From assembly GCA_015039465.1 (NCBI GenBank), contig MU130714.1, forward strand, positions 1 through 64,000: a DNA stretch of 64,000 nucleotides, in the 5' to 3' direction. Below the pieces are notes generated by a model. The model saw nothing but the letters and a program-made list of their open reading frames with translations, did no database searches and had not been told where the DNA came from. Of the stretch, positions 20,401 to 31,610 are shown piece by piece. The first letter of the stretch is position 1. Every line of letters begins with the position of its first letter. Position numbers and translations under genes: made by a program. Source of the DNA: Phlegmacium glaucopus. Its lineage: Eukaryota; Basidiomycota; Agaricomycetes; Agaricales; Cortinariaceae.

Positions 20401-23400
20401 CTTCCCTATGGACATTTGTGACTAGGGCTGCCAACCGGCCCCGTCCTGGACGGTTCACGGGTACCGTCTCACGGTGACGGATGCCGACCCGACGAGATTC
20501 AAAACTTGAATATTCACGGCCGTGTTTCAACGGTCCGTGAACCGTCTTTACCCGTCTCAAGACGGCCGTGGACGGCCGTACACGGGTAGCGGGTGTATAC
20601 TGAACGAGAAATGCAAAAAAAGTCAATTTATTCAAAAATCGTGTTAATATTTCCCTCTCAAATAAATCTGGGAAGTCAGGGGAGCTATTCTCCGACCTAT
20701 TTACACCAATTATTAGTGCTAAAAAACAAATTAAATATAAATTAAATTAAATATTTGGCTTCAGTCCCAACAATTTGGTCATCAACCAGCTTAATTGTGG
20801 GTTTCATAGAATTTTTATTCCAGATTACATATTCTGTAGCTTTGTAGACATTTTTAACTGTGCGAATATTTCAAGTAAAATGAATTTTCTCCTTGTTTTA
20901 CCGTGTACGGCCGTCACGGCCGTCTTTATACCGTACCCGACCCGACCGACCTTTGGATTTCAAAAAAGACGGCCGTCTGTACACGGACCGTCACCCGTCA
21001 CTGGGTTGATTTTAGACGGCCGTCCCCGTGGACGGGACGGTTGGCAGCCCTATTTGTGACCAAACATTCGAGCTTGTTGCAGAGCATCTAAAAACCATCG
21101 GATACAATGGACCTTTGGGTTTGAGCTGCGATGATACCAAGCTTTTCTCCACTTTTCGTCTATATTGGGACTCAAATGAACAGTCTTACTTTCTCGTTGG
21201 AGGTGTTGATGGCCCACTGCGTGTAGCTGATGCGGATAATGTTAAAGAGGCGATCTCACAGGCAAAGGCCCAGAAGGCAACAAAGGTACATGGGCAGTTA
21301 AGATTATCTTCATGCACATATACTGATGTGAGATTTGAAGGTTCGAGTGTGGTGCTTAACCATCCCAACTCCAAAGGTTAGCCCTATCATTGTGGCTGCC
21401 CTCCCGATAGGAAATACCATGACTGCCCCCACTCTTCTCATTCTCCTCATGAAAGTTATTGATGGGCTTCTTGATCGTGGGATGTCGATTGTCTCTTATG
21501 CCTCTGATGGTACCGAGGTAGAACGTGCCGTGCAACGTCTTTTTTTGGAGAAAGCAGACACAACAGTATACATCATAAAAAATCCCAGGACTGGATGTGC
21601 AGATACCAGAATCATGTTTGGAATTTATCGTGGCCAAGCCATCTGTATGATTCAAGACTCTAAACACGCCCTTAAGACCTTTCGAAACAACCTCTTCTCT
21701 GGTGCTCGACTTTTAACCTTCGGAAATCATACATCCATCTACCAACACATTCTAGAGGTTGCTGGTGGAGAGGGTTCGCCACTTTTCAGTCGTGATGTTA
21801 CCAAATTGGATCGACAAGATGACAATGCGGCGGTTCGCCTGTTTTCAGCTGACGTTCTGCAATACCTTGCCAACCATCACCCTGATTATGTCGGCGAGAT
21901 TGTCTATCTATTTGTTTTTGGAGAGCTTGTCGATGCATACCAAAATCGCAGTATCACCCACCTCGAGCGCCTCAAAATGGTTCTTCGTGCACGATATTTC
22001 CTGGACTCATGGGAGACTTACCTGGTCGCCTGTGGATACAGAAAGGATCATTACTTCCTATCCCGTGAAGCTGTCGACATCACACGAATCATCATTGAGG
22101 GTTTCATTGCCCTCGTCATCATCCATCGCGACCACATTCCGGGGCCTACTGCACTTCTTCCTTGGCTACACTCAAGTGAAGCATGTGAACATGTTTTCGG
22201 TGAAGCTCGCCATATTGTCAAGGATTTCACTTTCCTCGACTTCATCTACATGATTCCAAAGCTCCGAATTAAACTGCATCACAGTGCTTTGCGTGGCAAA
22301 TCTTCTGACCCCAAGGCTAGGGCTGCCGGATATTCACACACCTACTTTGATCACGAAGGTCTTGACTTATTAACGCTCTCAACATATCCAACAGACTCGG
22401 AAATTCAGTCACTCGCACAAGATGCTGCCCAGGAAGCAAATAGTCTAATTGCCCTTCTTGGAGTTAGTGTGGACACCTTGCACCGTAACCATAACCAAAA
22501 CCTTCCATGGCTCCCAAGTATCGACTCTTGGGCCAGCAAAACCTCCGATTCTGATGGCAGTGATGAACTATCCCTCAACTCTGCTTTAGAGAGCGGCGAC
22601 GATGAGGAATCCGAAGCACAGAAACTCCAGGACATTCTTAACCAAGAAGAAGACAGTCCCATCTCTCGCAGTAATAGAATTGACACGATATGCCTAAACC
22701 TCACATCAGCGGCTCTGGCAGTGTCGGCAGATGATGCTGCTCAAGTGTATGTTGTTCTCATATATCTTTTTCTATCCTTGAAATCTATACTAACTCAGTA
22801 GCTATCTAGTCAAATGTTTGCAGAACACGATGACTCTGAGATCATGGAAGATGTAATTTCCGACGAATATATGCGAACCCAGCAATTCCTCAACTCATTC
22901 AATACGCTGCCAGCAGTCCAGGCTCTAGACGCACCAACACGGCCGCTGGGCTACGGCACTCTGACTCACGATGACCTGACCTTCGAGATGCTAATCAACA
23001 CAAGACGACAACATCAAACGAAGCAAGCCACGTCAGGTGTACGCACTCACTTGTCCAGGACCACATGCGATGATAAATCAACGAGCCTTCGTCGTCAAAT
23101 CATCCAACAACTCCATGACGCTCTCAAGCAAGCTCAGGACGACGTAGCTCTTGGGACTGGAACTGAACGTCGAGAAAGGTGGACAGCACCAGCTCCTGGC
23201 GGTCGTGGTGATCTCCCACTACCCGTTGCCGGAAATTCAGCAAACGCAGTTCTCTCTGCTGAAGCAGTATCACGAAAGGTATGGTATTCAAATGTTGCTA
23301 CATATTGTAACTACCTCCTGACCACTGTTTCAATATCTTACTAGGCTGCTACCAGACGCAAGCAAATTTTCACGAAGGTGGCTGTGCCTCATCTTGCTGA

Positions 23401-23917
23401 CATTACAGAAGCCCGAGTAACGCAACTTCGACCATTGCAGGAGGGCGATTTGGGTTTCATTTTGATGGAGAAGGGTGTGACTGTAGGCCGAGGTGAGTTT
23501 CCTCATGTCTCTTGAATAAATCATTTGATTAACGGTCTTTTATCCATAGTCATTGCCATCTATGCAAAAACGGGAGGTAAAAACGGAAAACATGCGGCTG
23601 TCAGCGAGTCTTCAAGTATCTCGGCAGTCTCGTATCTTGGCCTTCAAGTTTTCGAGTTCATGTATGCACGTCAATTCCGTTCTGTTTGCGAGGCAACTTC
23701 AATGTTTCAAACAAAGCAATATCTACTGGCACCTTCAACACAATTCCTGTGTCTACTTGATTCCAAGATCTCGGAGCACCAAGCTCAAGGACTGTCTATT
23801 GAACTTACACAGCGGGACCTGTCATATTTCCGCGATTTGCAAAAGGGTGAAACACAATTCAAGGCTGCTATCAAATTGTTTCGAAAGCGGGGCGTAAATC
23901 TTGAAGGGGATGATTAA
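17401..23917 (+). pseudogene. Ulp1 protease-transposase, split by MITE
   Basis: Proposed exons: 17401-18358, 18414-20008, 20059-20309, 20377-20422 joined to 21061-21285, 21341-22746, 22810-23278, 23345-23492, 23550-23917. Leaving out the MITE and one target copy gives 5466 nt, one open frame of 1821 codons. Residues about 290-400 are a Ulp1/C48-type Cys protease: His in NGNHWIAGLVDF, Asp in FGDSLHE formed across intron 1, Gln/Cys in QDDSYSCSII. Then comes a Ser-rich linker, a Cys/His finger (CRKEVKMKDP...WRDHMGRC), a PCSDCYNILRSKAFK region, and an RNase H-like transposase with LSCDDTKLF, ASDGTEVERA, QDSKHALKTFRNNLFSG and SSEACEHVFGEAR, reading as a D-D-E set like P/THAP9. A conserved C-terminal part (PLQEGDLGFILMEKG, QFRSV, TKQYLLAP) closes the protein. 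The MITE breaks the frame before the first catalytic Asp, so this copy cannot make the full enzyme. Confidence 0.85.
20423..21052. mobile_element. hAT-type MITE inside transposase gene
   Basis: A 630-bp non-coding element with inverted ends TAGGGCTGCCAACC and a perfect 8-bp duplication TTTGTGAC (20,415-20,422 and 21,053-21,060). TAGGG ends with 8-bp duplications point to hAT. The subterminal parts are rich in ACGGCCGT/GACGGGT words in both directions; the middle is AT-rich. It lies in exon 4 of the Ulp1-transposase gene; 638 extra bases shift the frame. Confidence 0.93.
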
Positions 23918-24184
23918 TAAAAAAGTTTTTTTCACTCGTAGACGATAGGACACACTCCTTCTAGCTAGAATTGTACTTTTTCGAGGCGGGCGAGAGCGGT
24001 ACAGGCATTTTCGAGCCCTAGGAGGCCTGATCTACCGATCCGGACAAAATTGGGCCGAAAAATAGCTAGATCAACAATCCAGACATTTTTTTGGAAATTT
24101 TTGGGAACCTAGGTGCAATCCGGACAAGAATCGCGCTAAATCGCAAATCCCTGTCTGGACAAAAACTTGAAATCTCAGACCCTG

Positions 24185-24210
24185 CCTCTTGGCCTATTGC
24201 CCAGGGTCCT
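24185..24210 (-). repeat. Right terminal inverted repeat of Ulp1 element
   Basis: Inverted copy of 16,968-16,993 with one mismatch. It is preceded by ATCCGGACAA words near 24,037 and 24,117, an ATCCAGACA variant near 24,079 and GTCTGGACAAAA near 24,155. Confidence 0.9.
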
Positions 24211-24218
24211 GTGATGAT
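24211..24218. repeat. Target-site duplication, right (GTGATGAT)
   Basis: Perfect 8-bp match to 16,960-16,967. Confidence 0.92.
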
Positions 24219-24410
24219 GCTTATGTGATTATTAGACTCTGGAGATGCATTTGAAGTTAGAGAGACGGCGCGTAAAAGTTTGGTGCTACCGTTATCGGCA
24301 ATATATCGGTGGCAACCTAAAGTGGTTTGATTGGCCGTTTATGTAATCGGGAGCATCTTTCTTCCTGACTCTCATCACCTTCATCGCTCAACAAGTTACT
24401 GTTCAACGAT
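24219..24410. promoter_or_regulatory. Upstream region of NLR gene
   Basis: About 190 bp between the transposon and the first ATG of the NLR gene, with a GATTGGCC (CCAAT-type) word near 24,329 and an AATATAT word near 24,300. If the promoter extended further upstream, the 7.2-kb transposon would have separated it from the gene. Confidence 0.35.
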
Positions 24411-27400
24411 ATGCAGCACATTTTTAAGAAATTTGTCAAGTCCAAGAAATCAAAATATTCATCTCTGACCACCAACGATGCTCTGGGTCCAAACTCTGAA
24501 CCAGCAACTTCGACATCGGCCATCAAAACAAGCACCACTGATCCTATGGTATCCATTCCCGCTAGTGCTGTGGCTGCAAACGCACAAGTTACTCAAGTCG
24601 CTGGCGTTGCTGTGAGCCTTCAACTTCGCCCATCGGATCCCTAAGTATTTAACTATGGTCATCGATCAGGCTGCCCATAACCTAGTCTCTACTTCAGTTT
24701 CCACTTTGGCGATTGCTCCTGTAAGCATTCCAGTCGCTGGCATTACTGCGAGTGTTCAACTTTGCTTATTACATCTATAATTACCCAATCGCCTTCGTCG
24801 GCTAGGCTACCCATGAATCCCAAGTCTCTGCTTCAGCTCCTGATTTAGAGGTTGCTCCTGTAGCAGATCCGGCAGGAAATTCACCCTCCTCGCCTGATGC
24901 CATAAAGCAAGCCAACTTGGGATCCACGGAATTGGAACAAAATCCATCAGTAGGTTGCTTACATAACGTCTTCTTGGCTTTCGCTGATGATCAGCATGCT
25001 CAGCAATCTGTCTCGGGTCTGTTTCCGAACGCACAAAGTGTATTCATCACTAACAGTACTCTTGTAAGTCTTTCCCATAGGTCGTGTACATGATTTAGCA
25101 ATAACTGTACATAGGTTAGCTCGGAGAACTACAATTTTCTCCCTGCCAATGCTGGTGCAGGGCAGATGAATATCCCTGTGATTCAAAAACCCAACTCCAG
25201 CCCAATCTTTACTGGACGGAAAGATGTACTCAATAAACTTAGGAAGATTTTCGTTCATCGTGCTACTAGTAGACTGATGACTAGGCGCTTGTGTCTCCTC
25301 TGGGGACTGGGAGGGATTGGAAAGACCCAGATTTGTCTCAAGTTCATAGAAGAAATGTCTGACAGGTAAGGATCTTCACTTTGCCATTCATAACACTGGA
25401 TTTATTTCCTGTTAGTTTTTCACATGTATTCTGGGTTGATGCCTCCTCTCAGGACAGCATTGAAATGTCTATTAAGGGCATATCTAGCCTATCTAGCCTT
25501 CCTGCCACACAATATTCCCATGTGGATGGCTCAGTTGGGTCTGTCCTCCAGTGGATATCTTCTCTCCAAGAAGAATGGTTGATTGTGTTTGATAATGCTG
25601 ATGATCCTCCACCAGAGGTGGTAGACAAGTTCATTCCACCAGGTAACAGAGGTAATATTCTGATTACTAGCAGAAACCAATCCATGGGAAGGATTGTATC
25701 ATCTGAGAACAAAATTGGGATCAATGAAATGGAGGTATCAGATGCTATTGCTCTGCTTCTCAAAGCCAGCTGTTTGGGTTCATTGCCTGAGCATTTAGAA
25801 GCTGGCGAAAGGATTGTGACTGAACTTGGCTGCATTCCTCTTGCTATTGATCATGCTGGAGCCTATATTGAGGCTGGGAAATGTGACATTGATGAATATC
25901 TGAGGCTATTCTCAGTGCATCGTCAGGCTCTTATGTCAGATGCTACCTTCACAGGGGCATCAAAGTATAATAAAACAGTGTATGGGACTTGGGATCTTTC
26001 TTTTAAAGAAATAGAGAGGAGGGCTGGGGGAGATTCCACTGCTGGAGATGCACAAGCAGCCCAGGCTGCAATCCTAATTCTTCAAATATGTGCTTTCTAC
26101 CATCATAGCAATATTTCTAAAGAGATATTCAGATCTGCTGCTGAGGAGGCCATGAAACATGTTATTGATAGTGATGTAGCTGAAAAGTTACCTCAGGCAG
26201 TCACTTCACTGGATCATACTCTGCTTAGGTTGGACAATGATGGTCACTGGGATGAGTTTATATTTGGACAAGGGATCGGTGTCCTTCTCTCATTCTCCTT
26301 GATGAAAAAAGGACAATCATCTAAAATATTGTCTGTTCATCCTCTGGTACACTACTGGAGTCAGGAGAGAATGTCAAGATCTGAGCAGGAAAGAATGTGT
26401 CAGATGGGAAGCATAATCCTGTCCTGTGCAATTGCATGGAGATTTGAAAGTCAAGATTATGCACTGCGACGACTGATTTTTACACATATGAAGGCAAATG
26501 AGTTACATAAAAGGCAGATAGGATATATTGAGCAGTACTATGATGATAAATGGAGCAAATTTTCACTGGTAATGGGGGAGAATGGAGACTGGGCCAATGC
26601 AGAGCAGTTAAGGTTTCAAGTTATGGACATGAGGAAGAAGCTGCTTGGTGCAGAACATCCACACACCATCATGAGTATGGCATATCTAGCAAGAACATAC
26701 AGGGATCAGGGAAGGTCAGATGAGGCAGAGAAGCTGGCAGTTCAAGTTATGGATGTGAGGAAGAAGCTGCTAGGTGCAGAACATCCAGAAACTCTCACCA
26801 GTATGGCAAATCTAGCAACCACATATTGGGCCCAGGGAAGGTGGAATGAGGCAGAGCAGCTGGACATACAAGTTATGGACATGAGAAAGAAGCTGCTTGG
26901 TGCAGAACATCCAGACACCCTCACCAGTATGGCAAATCTAGCAAGCACATACATGGATCAGGGAAGGTGGAATGAGGCAGAGCAGCTGGAGGTTCAAGTG
27001 ATGGACATGAGCAAGAAGCTGCTTGGTGTAGAACACCCAGACACCTTCACCAGTATGGCAAATCTAGTATGCACATATGGGAATCAGGGAAGGTGGAATG
27101 AGGCAGAGCAGCTGGCAGTTCAAGTTATGGACATGAGCAAGAAGCTGCTTGGTGCAGAACATCCACAGACCCTCAACAGTATGGCAAATCTAGCAACCAC
27201 ATATCGTCATAAGGGAAGGTTGAATGAGGCAGAGCAACTAGAGGTTGAAGTTATGGGCATGAGGAAGAAGCTGCTTAGTGCAGAACATCCATACACCCTC
27301 AGGAGTATGGCAAATCTAGCAAGCACATATCACCATCAGGGAAGGTGGAATGAGGCAGAGCAGCTGGAGGTTCAAGTTATGGGCATGAGGAAGAAGCTGC

Positions 27401-27789
27401 TTGGTGCAGAACATCCAGACACCCTCAGCAGTATGGCAAATATAGCAAGCACATATTGTCACCAAGGAAGGTGGAATGAGGCAGAGCAGCTGGAGATTCA
27501 AGTTATGGACATAAGGAAGAAGGTGCTTGGTGCAGAACATCCAGACACCCTCACTAGTATGAAAAATCTAGCATGTACATATAGGAATAAGGGAAGGTGG
27601 AATAAGGCAGAGCAGCTGGGGATTCAAGTTATGGACATGAGGAAGACACTGCTTGGTGCAGAACATCCAGACACCCTCAACAGTATGGCAGATCTAGCAC
27701 AGACATACAGGGATCAGGGAAAGTGGAATGAGGCAGAGAAGTTGGAGCTTGAAGTCATAACTACAAGGAAGAGAATAGAAAAAAACTGA
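24411..27789 (+). CDS. NLR/STAND receptor with NB-ARC and TPRs
   Basis: A fungal NOD-like receptor. The start at 24,411 (MQHIFKKFVKSKKSKY) and the small Ala/Ser/Thr-rich 5' exons are less certain; the frame is firm from about 24,800 (SASAPDLEVAP) through FPNAQSVFITNST, an intron, and MNIPVIQKPNSSPIFTGRK. The nucleotide-binding domain shows the P-loop GLGGIGKTQ, an intron (about 25,366-25,410), Walker B WLIVFDNADD, NILITSRN, and GCIPLAIDHAGAYI. A linker with WDLSFKEIE and HPLVHYWSQERM follows. From 26,581 there are nine 42-residue TPRs of the kinesin-light-chain/NPHP3 kind (AEQLEVQVMDMRKKLLGAEH) and part of a tenth. Such proteins are thought to sense non-self and drive immune-like responses, by analogy with known NLRs. 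The 2.4-kb main exon has only six CpG pairs, yet the frame is intact. Confidence 0.88.
26581..27762 (+). repeat. Tandem 126-bp TPR-coding repeats (9.5 copies)
   Basis: Nine full units of 126 bp and a partial tenth, each encoding 42 residues with the core KKLLGAEHPDTL.SMANLA. Units are nearly identical over long runs and differ mainly at codons for residues after ANLA (STYMDQGR, CTYGNQGR, TTYRHKGR and so on), the positions expected to face a ligand. Confidence 0.92.
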
Positions 27790-29324
27790 AGTTGTCTAAT
27801 GATCAAAGTATAATAGTGTTTTATTCTATCTTGTGGGCTTTCAATCAATTCTGTTTTAGAACAAAAATTTAAATTCCAAATATTTAGCAGAAAATTATAA
27901 GATATTCTGTCTGCATTTTTTCAGAAACCAGTGGAATGATACCTGAACTCACATAGCAAAGGCTGAAAAGCTCAACTTCTCAAGGGGGCACTAGGATCAG
28001 AATGCTGGACCAGTACCTGGTTAGTTAGTCCAGCTGCAGGTTCCAAAAAAACAATTGGACCTCTGATTTTTCAACAGAATTTGATCATTATTTTAATAAA
28101 TATGAGCTCTAACATACTATAAGTGACTATAATAGATAATTTCTACTATGTTGACAGTAGTATGGATCTGTTGGAATGGTTTTGTGAATATGGCTGAATT
28201 GATGTGCCATCAGATCCATATAAATTTGAGCTATGTTTTTGCTATCTTGCTGAATAATTTTTTTAAAATCACCAAAATATTTGAGTAGCTAGCTCACTTC
28301 AGGAGCTGAGGGGTCTTATGCAAATACTAAGTGATAGGAGCAGCAGTTCTTGAGCTATTTGATTGGCAACACTACTGGTTTTTGTTCAATTTCCTTAAAT
28401 ACTGATGTTGTTAGTTAGTCTAGCCAGAAAGTCCTCAAAAAAAGAAAAACCCTGGGTGTTTTTTTCTGATTCTGGTGCCCCCTGTTAGGGCAACTGTGAG
28501 TTGGCCAGTCCCAATCAGATTTGGGAGTTCCACCAATGTTTGGGAGTTTGGTCAGGGGCCAAACACAAGCCAATGATGTACCAGCGGTGAGGACAGACCA
28601 CAAGTAGTTATGTAGTTTGTGGGGTTAATGTAGGTTTCCTCGATAAGCTTTAGAAGTAGTCCACAGTATGGAAATACTCAAGGAGAGTAATCCACAAAGA
28701 TAGTGAAATCTGCAAAGATAGCAAAGTACGTGAATTAATTTAAAAGAGTGAGACTATGACTTAGAATAATGCTTCAAAGTTTGTGGGATCAAAACTCTGG
28801 CCATCTCTTGTTCACCTTTCCTCCTACTTGATACAGATACTTAATACAATAATTGTAAACTAGCCAGGTGCAGATATGTGAAACAGAAATGTAAACATTG
28901 AGCTAATGTGAAATCACATTGACCCAGTAGTTTGGTAACAAAGAAATAGGAGATAAGGTAAAAATAAAAGTGATGAGTAAGGAGGTCAGTTGAATGACCT
29001 TCTGTTTTGAAGGATATGAATAAAATATATATATGGAAAGTTGAAAGAAACTAAGTGTGAAATAAAATGGACCATGACAAAACCAGTGCATGGGATACAC
29101 AGAGAGGTAAGGAATGCATATGTGAAGTGTGAAAGACCACAAGATTAGATAGTGGCTGTGCAAAGGTGTTGCTGCAAAGGAGTGAACATGGCTAAGTCCA
29201 ATGTTGCTAGTGAGAGCTGTAGATAGGTTGAAGTATGAAGTGTGAAGGGTGATGAGGACACTTTGGATAGCCATGAGGATTGTAGAAGGGATGTGCAAGG
29301 GATGGTGTGAAGAGGAGGCAATAT
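27790..29324. other. CpG-poor spacer, likely old repeat
   Basis: No gene is found. It is AT-rich with almost no CpG. Words around 28,480-28,560 (TGTTAGGGCAAC, AGATTTGGGAGTTCC, TTTGGGAGTTTGGTC) recur inverted or direct near 34,440-34,560, so they may be one end of the second DIRS-like element. Confidence 0.4.
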
Positions 29325-30002
29325 TAGGGACTGTCAAAGTTGACCGTATTCATATTCATATTCGTATTTGACCGCATTATATAATATAAAATTCAAAGTC
29401 AACTGTGACCATTTTGTGACCTGCATAATCTGCAGCATTGCTGTCAAACTCAATACCTCTCAACACAAAACCTACAGCAAAAACCCTTCCTCTAATTCAC
29501 ACTCATTTTCATATTACACTTATTTCAATATGGCCAAAGCAACCAAGGCTAGTGAATATAGGATGTTCTTCAATGAGATTAAGGATTGTTTGAAAAACAG
29601 TGGAGCACTGGAGTTACACCCAGCATGTTTATGAAATTATGATGATATTTCTGGGCATACTCCCATGCTAAATGAAGGTTTCCAGCCTTGGGAATGTGGT
29701 GTTGACCATTAGGATAATGAGAACTAAGTATTGCAGTGAGAGAATCCAAATCAAGCATAGATTCTTGCTGCATATGCTGTCAATTGTCCTTCTTTCGGGA
29801 GGGGTAAATAGTTTTCTAAACACCATAGACATGATGTAGTCATTAAGGAGTTGGACTGTTTGTGAGGGCACAGTGAACTTGAGTGAAGTGTTATTGTGAA
29901 TCTGATGTGACGCAAAGGCCGTGTGTTGGACTTTAAATTATATTATATAATGCGGTCAAATACAAATACAAATATGAATACGGTCAACTTTGATGGTCCC
30001 TA
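29325..30002. mobile_element. Inverted-repeat element, 678 bp
   Basis: Long imperfect terminal inverted repeats of about 65 bp: TAGGGACTGTCAAAGTTGAC on the left and TAGGGACCATCAAAGTTGAC read inward from the right, both followed by CGTATTCATATT, a TTTGTATTTGACCGCAT-type word and a TTATATAATATAA block. TAGGGA ends suggest hAT, but no clear 8-bp duplication is left. The inside has only short frames, one starting MAKATKASEYRMFFNEIKD at 29,530, which may be a trace of a captured gene or chance. Confidence 0.75.
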
Positions 30003-30549
30003 TTGTAGTATATGCAAATGACAGTGTGAGGGTTACAAACAACCACAGATTAGAGTGCGAGTGATAATGGTATCTGTGAGGTATCTGCAAGTGTGATTGT
30101 ATACTGCAAAGTTGTTAAATCACAAAAATAACCTGTTTACAAACCTAGAGGTCATATGGATCCTATCACTGAAAGTCAGGTGGAGTTGGACAATCTAGCA
30201 GGGGATCCAAAAGTTAATAATATTACTAAGTACAATCTATGTCTAACTCACCTAGCAGGGGACAGGATAACTATAGTGTTTTTACCACCAATAAATGTGG
30301 GTGATGGCAATTTTGGGAATAAGATTATATTGGGATGTTCGGGTGTGATAACAAGATAACCTAGTATAGGTTTTCTTGCTTGTGCGGAGGGCTTTCACCC
30401 ACACTCCCCTCGGCAACACTGGTCACTGAAAATGGGATATAAAGGAAACAAGGTTGGAGCTCATCAGGGAGCTGAAAAGAAGGAAAAATTTGCTTGCCCA
30501 GAGTCCCAGATTCTCTGCACAAGATAGAGTCTGCTGGGTTTGCAGCTGA

Positions 30550-31610
30550 AATAACATAGTCTAGTTCAAAAGTAATAAAGAGAGGGAGGAGGACAGCATA
30601 AGTGCAGCAGACTGAGGAGTTGATATGGTGGTTTCAACTTCATCCTTTGTCCAAGGCACCAATTGTACCCTTGTTGTCAGAGTGAACAAGGAGGTGAATG
30701 TCATGGAAGTTGCAGGCTTCCAAGAAATATATGAGTAGCTCAATTGCTATGGTTTCCAGCCAGCAGATATCCCTGCCTTCAACCTTCCAAGAAGTGGATA
30801 AGTGGAAGGCAGCCCATTCATCTCCTATAATAATGCCAATTCCCCAGGATGTTGATGCATCAACAAAAATATGGAGGTCTTGTATAACTCCTCATGGACA
30901 GAGATGACAGTGTACATTTGGAACAGCTAGGGTATTTAAACACCATCTGAGGTCAGTGATGACAGATGGAGGAGGGAACTGAGTAGCATATTCTCTATTA
31001 GAGGGAAATTTCACAGTGAAATTGGACAGTGATGGAAGATGGGAGCATCATTCAACATAAATGAATGCTACATGGCAGAGAGATCCATGGATCTTCTGCA
31101 CATCAAGCAACTGGCATGGGTGACCATTGAACCTGTCAAGGAACTGCTGAATGCACCAGAGAAATTTTCTATGCTTCAGCTCCGGGAGGCAAATGAGCTT
31201 GTTGGGTATATCCCATAGGTATCCAATAAAGGTAGTAACAAAGGTGAAGGACTCATCACACTTCTCCTTATGCCATGGAATACCCAATGATGATATTTGA
31301 CTCAGCATCTCAGCTTTGTCGTAGTCATAATGGAATTTGCCCTCATGAAACTGCCCTGAAGGAGAAGGAAAGCAGAAGATCTTTAAATCATCTTCATATT
31401 TGGGTACCGGACAGACACCCTCTGCATCCCAGATATCCACTGCTGCATTTGAAATCATGCCTGAATTACTGCTTAAACTTGAGGCTCCAAAAGGGTGTGA
31501 GTGATCAATGTAGAAGGTACCTGAATGGCCTTCGACAACCAGCCATGGTTTATGTGATGGAAGGACAGGGCATGTGCAATGAAATTTGGCAATGTCCAAG
31601 GTACGTGCCT
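30550..31610 (-). pseudogene. RT-RNase H of second DIRS-like element
   Basis: On the minus strand, MDIAKFHCTCPVLPSHKPWL and the box KYEDDLKIF (YxDD active site), then FIGYLWDIPNKLICLPELKH and IHGSLCHVAFIY, are RT palm and connection parts (31,599-31,048). Further down, IFVDASTSWGIGIIIGDEW and HSDNKGT with NPADSI (about 30,870-30,560) are RNase H; here the first catalytic Asp is kept, unlike in the element at the window start. Stops and a frame change separate the parts. Its sequence is only distantly like the first element and it is strongly CpG-depleted, so it is an older insertion. No recombinase was found downstream. Confidence 0.75.

Larger units (their letters stand above)
16968..24210 (+). 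mobile_element. Ulp1-transposase DNA transposon, 7.2 kb
   Basis: A complete element. The left end starts AGGACCCCGGGCAATAGG and the right end is its inverted copy (AGGACCCTGGGCAATAGG on the minus strand); 25 of 26 terminal bases match. It is flanked by a perfect 8-bp direct repeat GTGATGAT (16,960-16,967 and 24,211-24,218). Both subterminal regions carry about four copies of an ATCCGGACAA-like word, in the same direction at both ends. Inside is one long spliced gene (17,401-23,917) with a Ulp1-type protease and a D-D-E-type transposase. The element is nested: a 630-bp hAT-type MITE sits inside the gene. An 8-bp duplication is shared by hAT, P, Zisupton-like and MuDR-like elements; the transposase motifs look most like P/THAP9 to me, but the superfamily is not settled. 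Confidence 0.92.
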
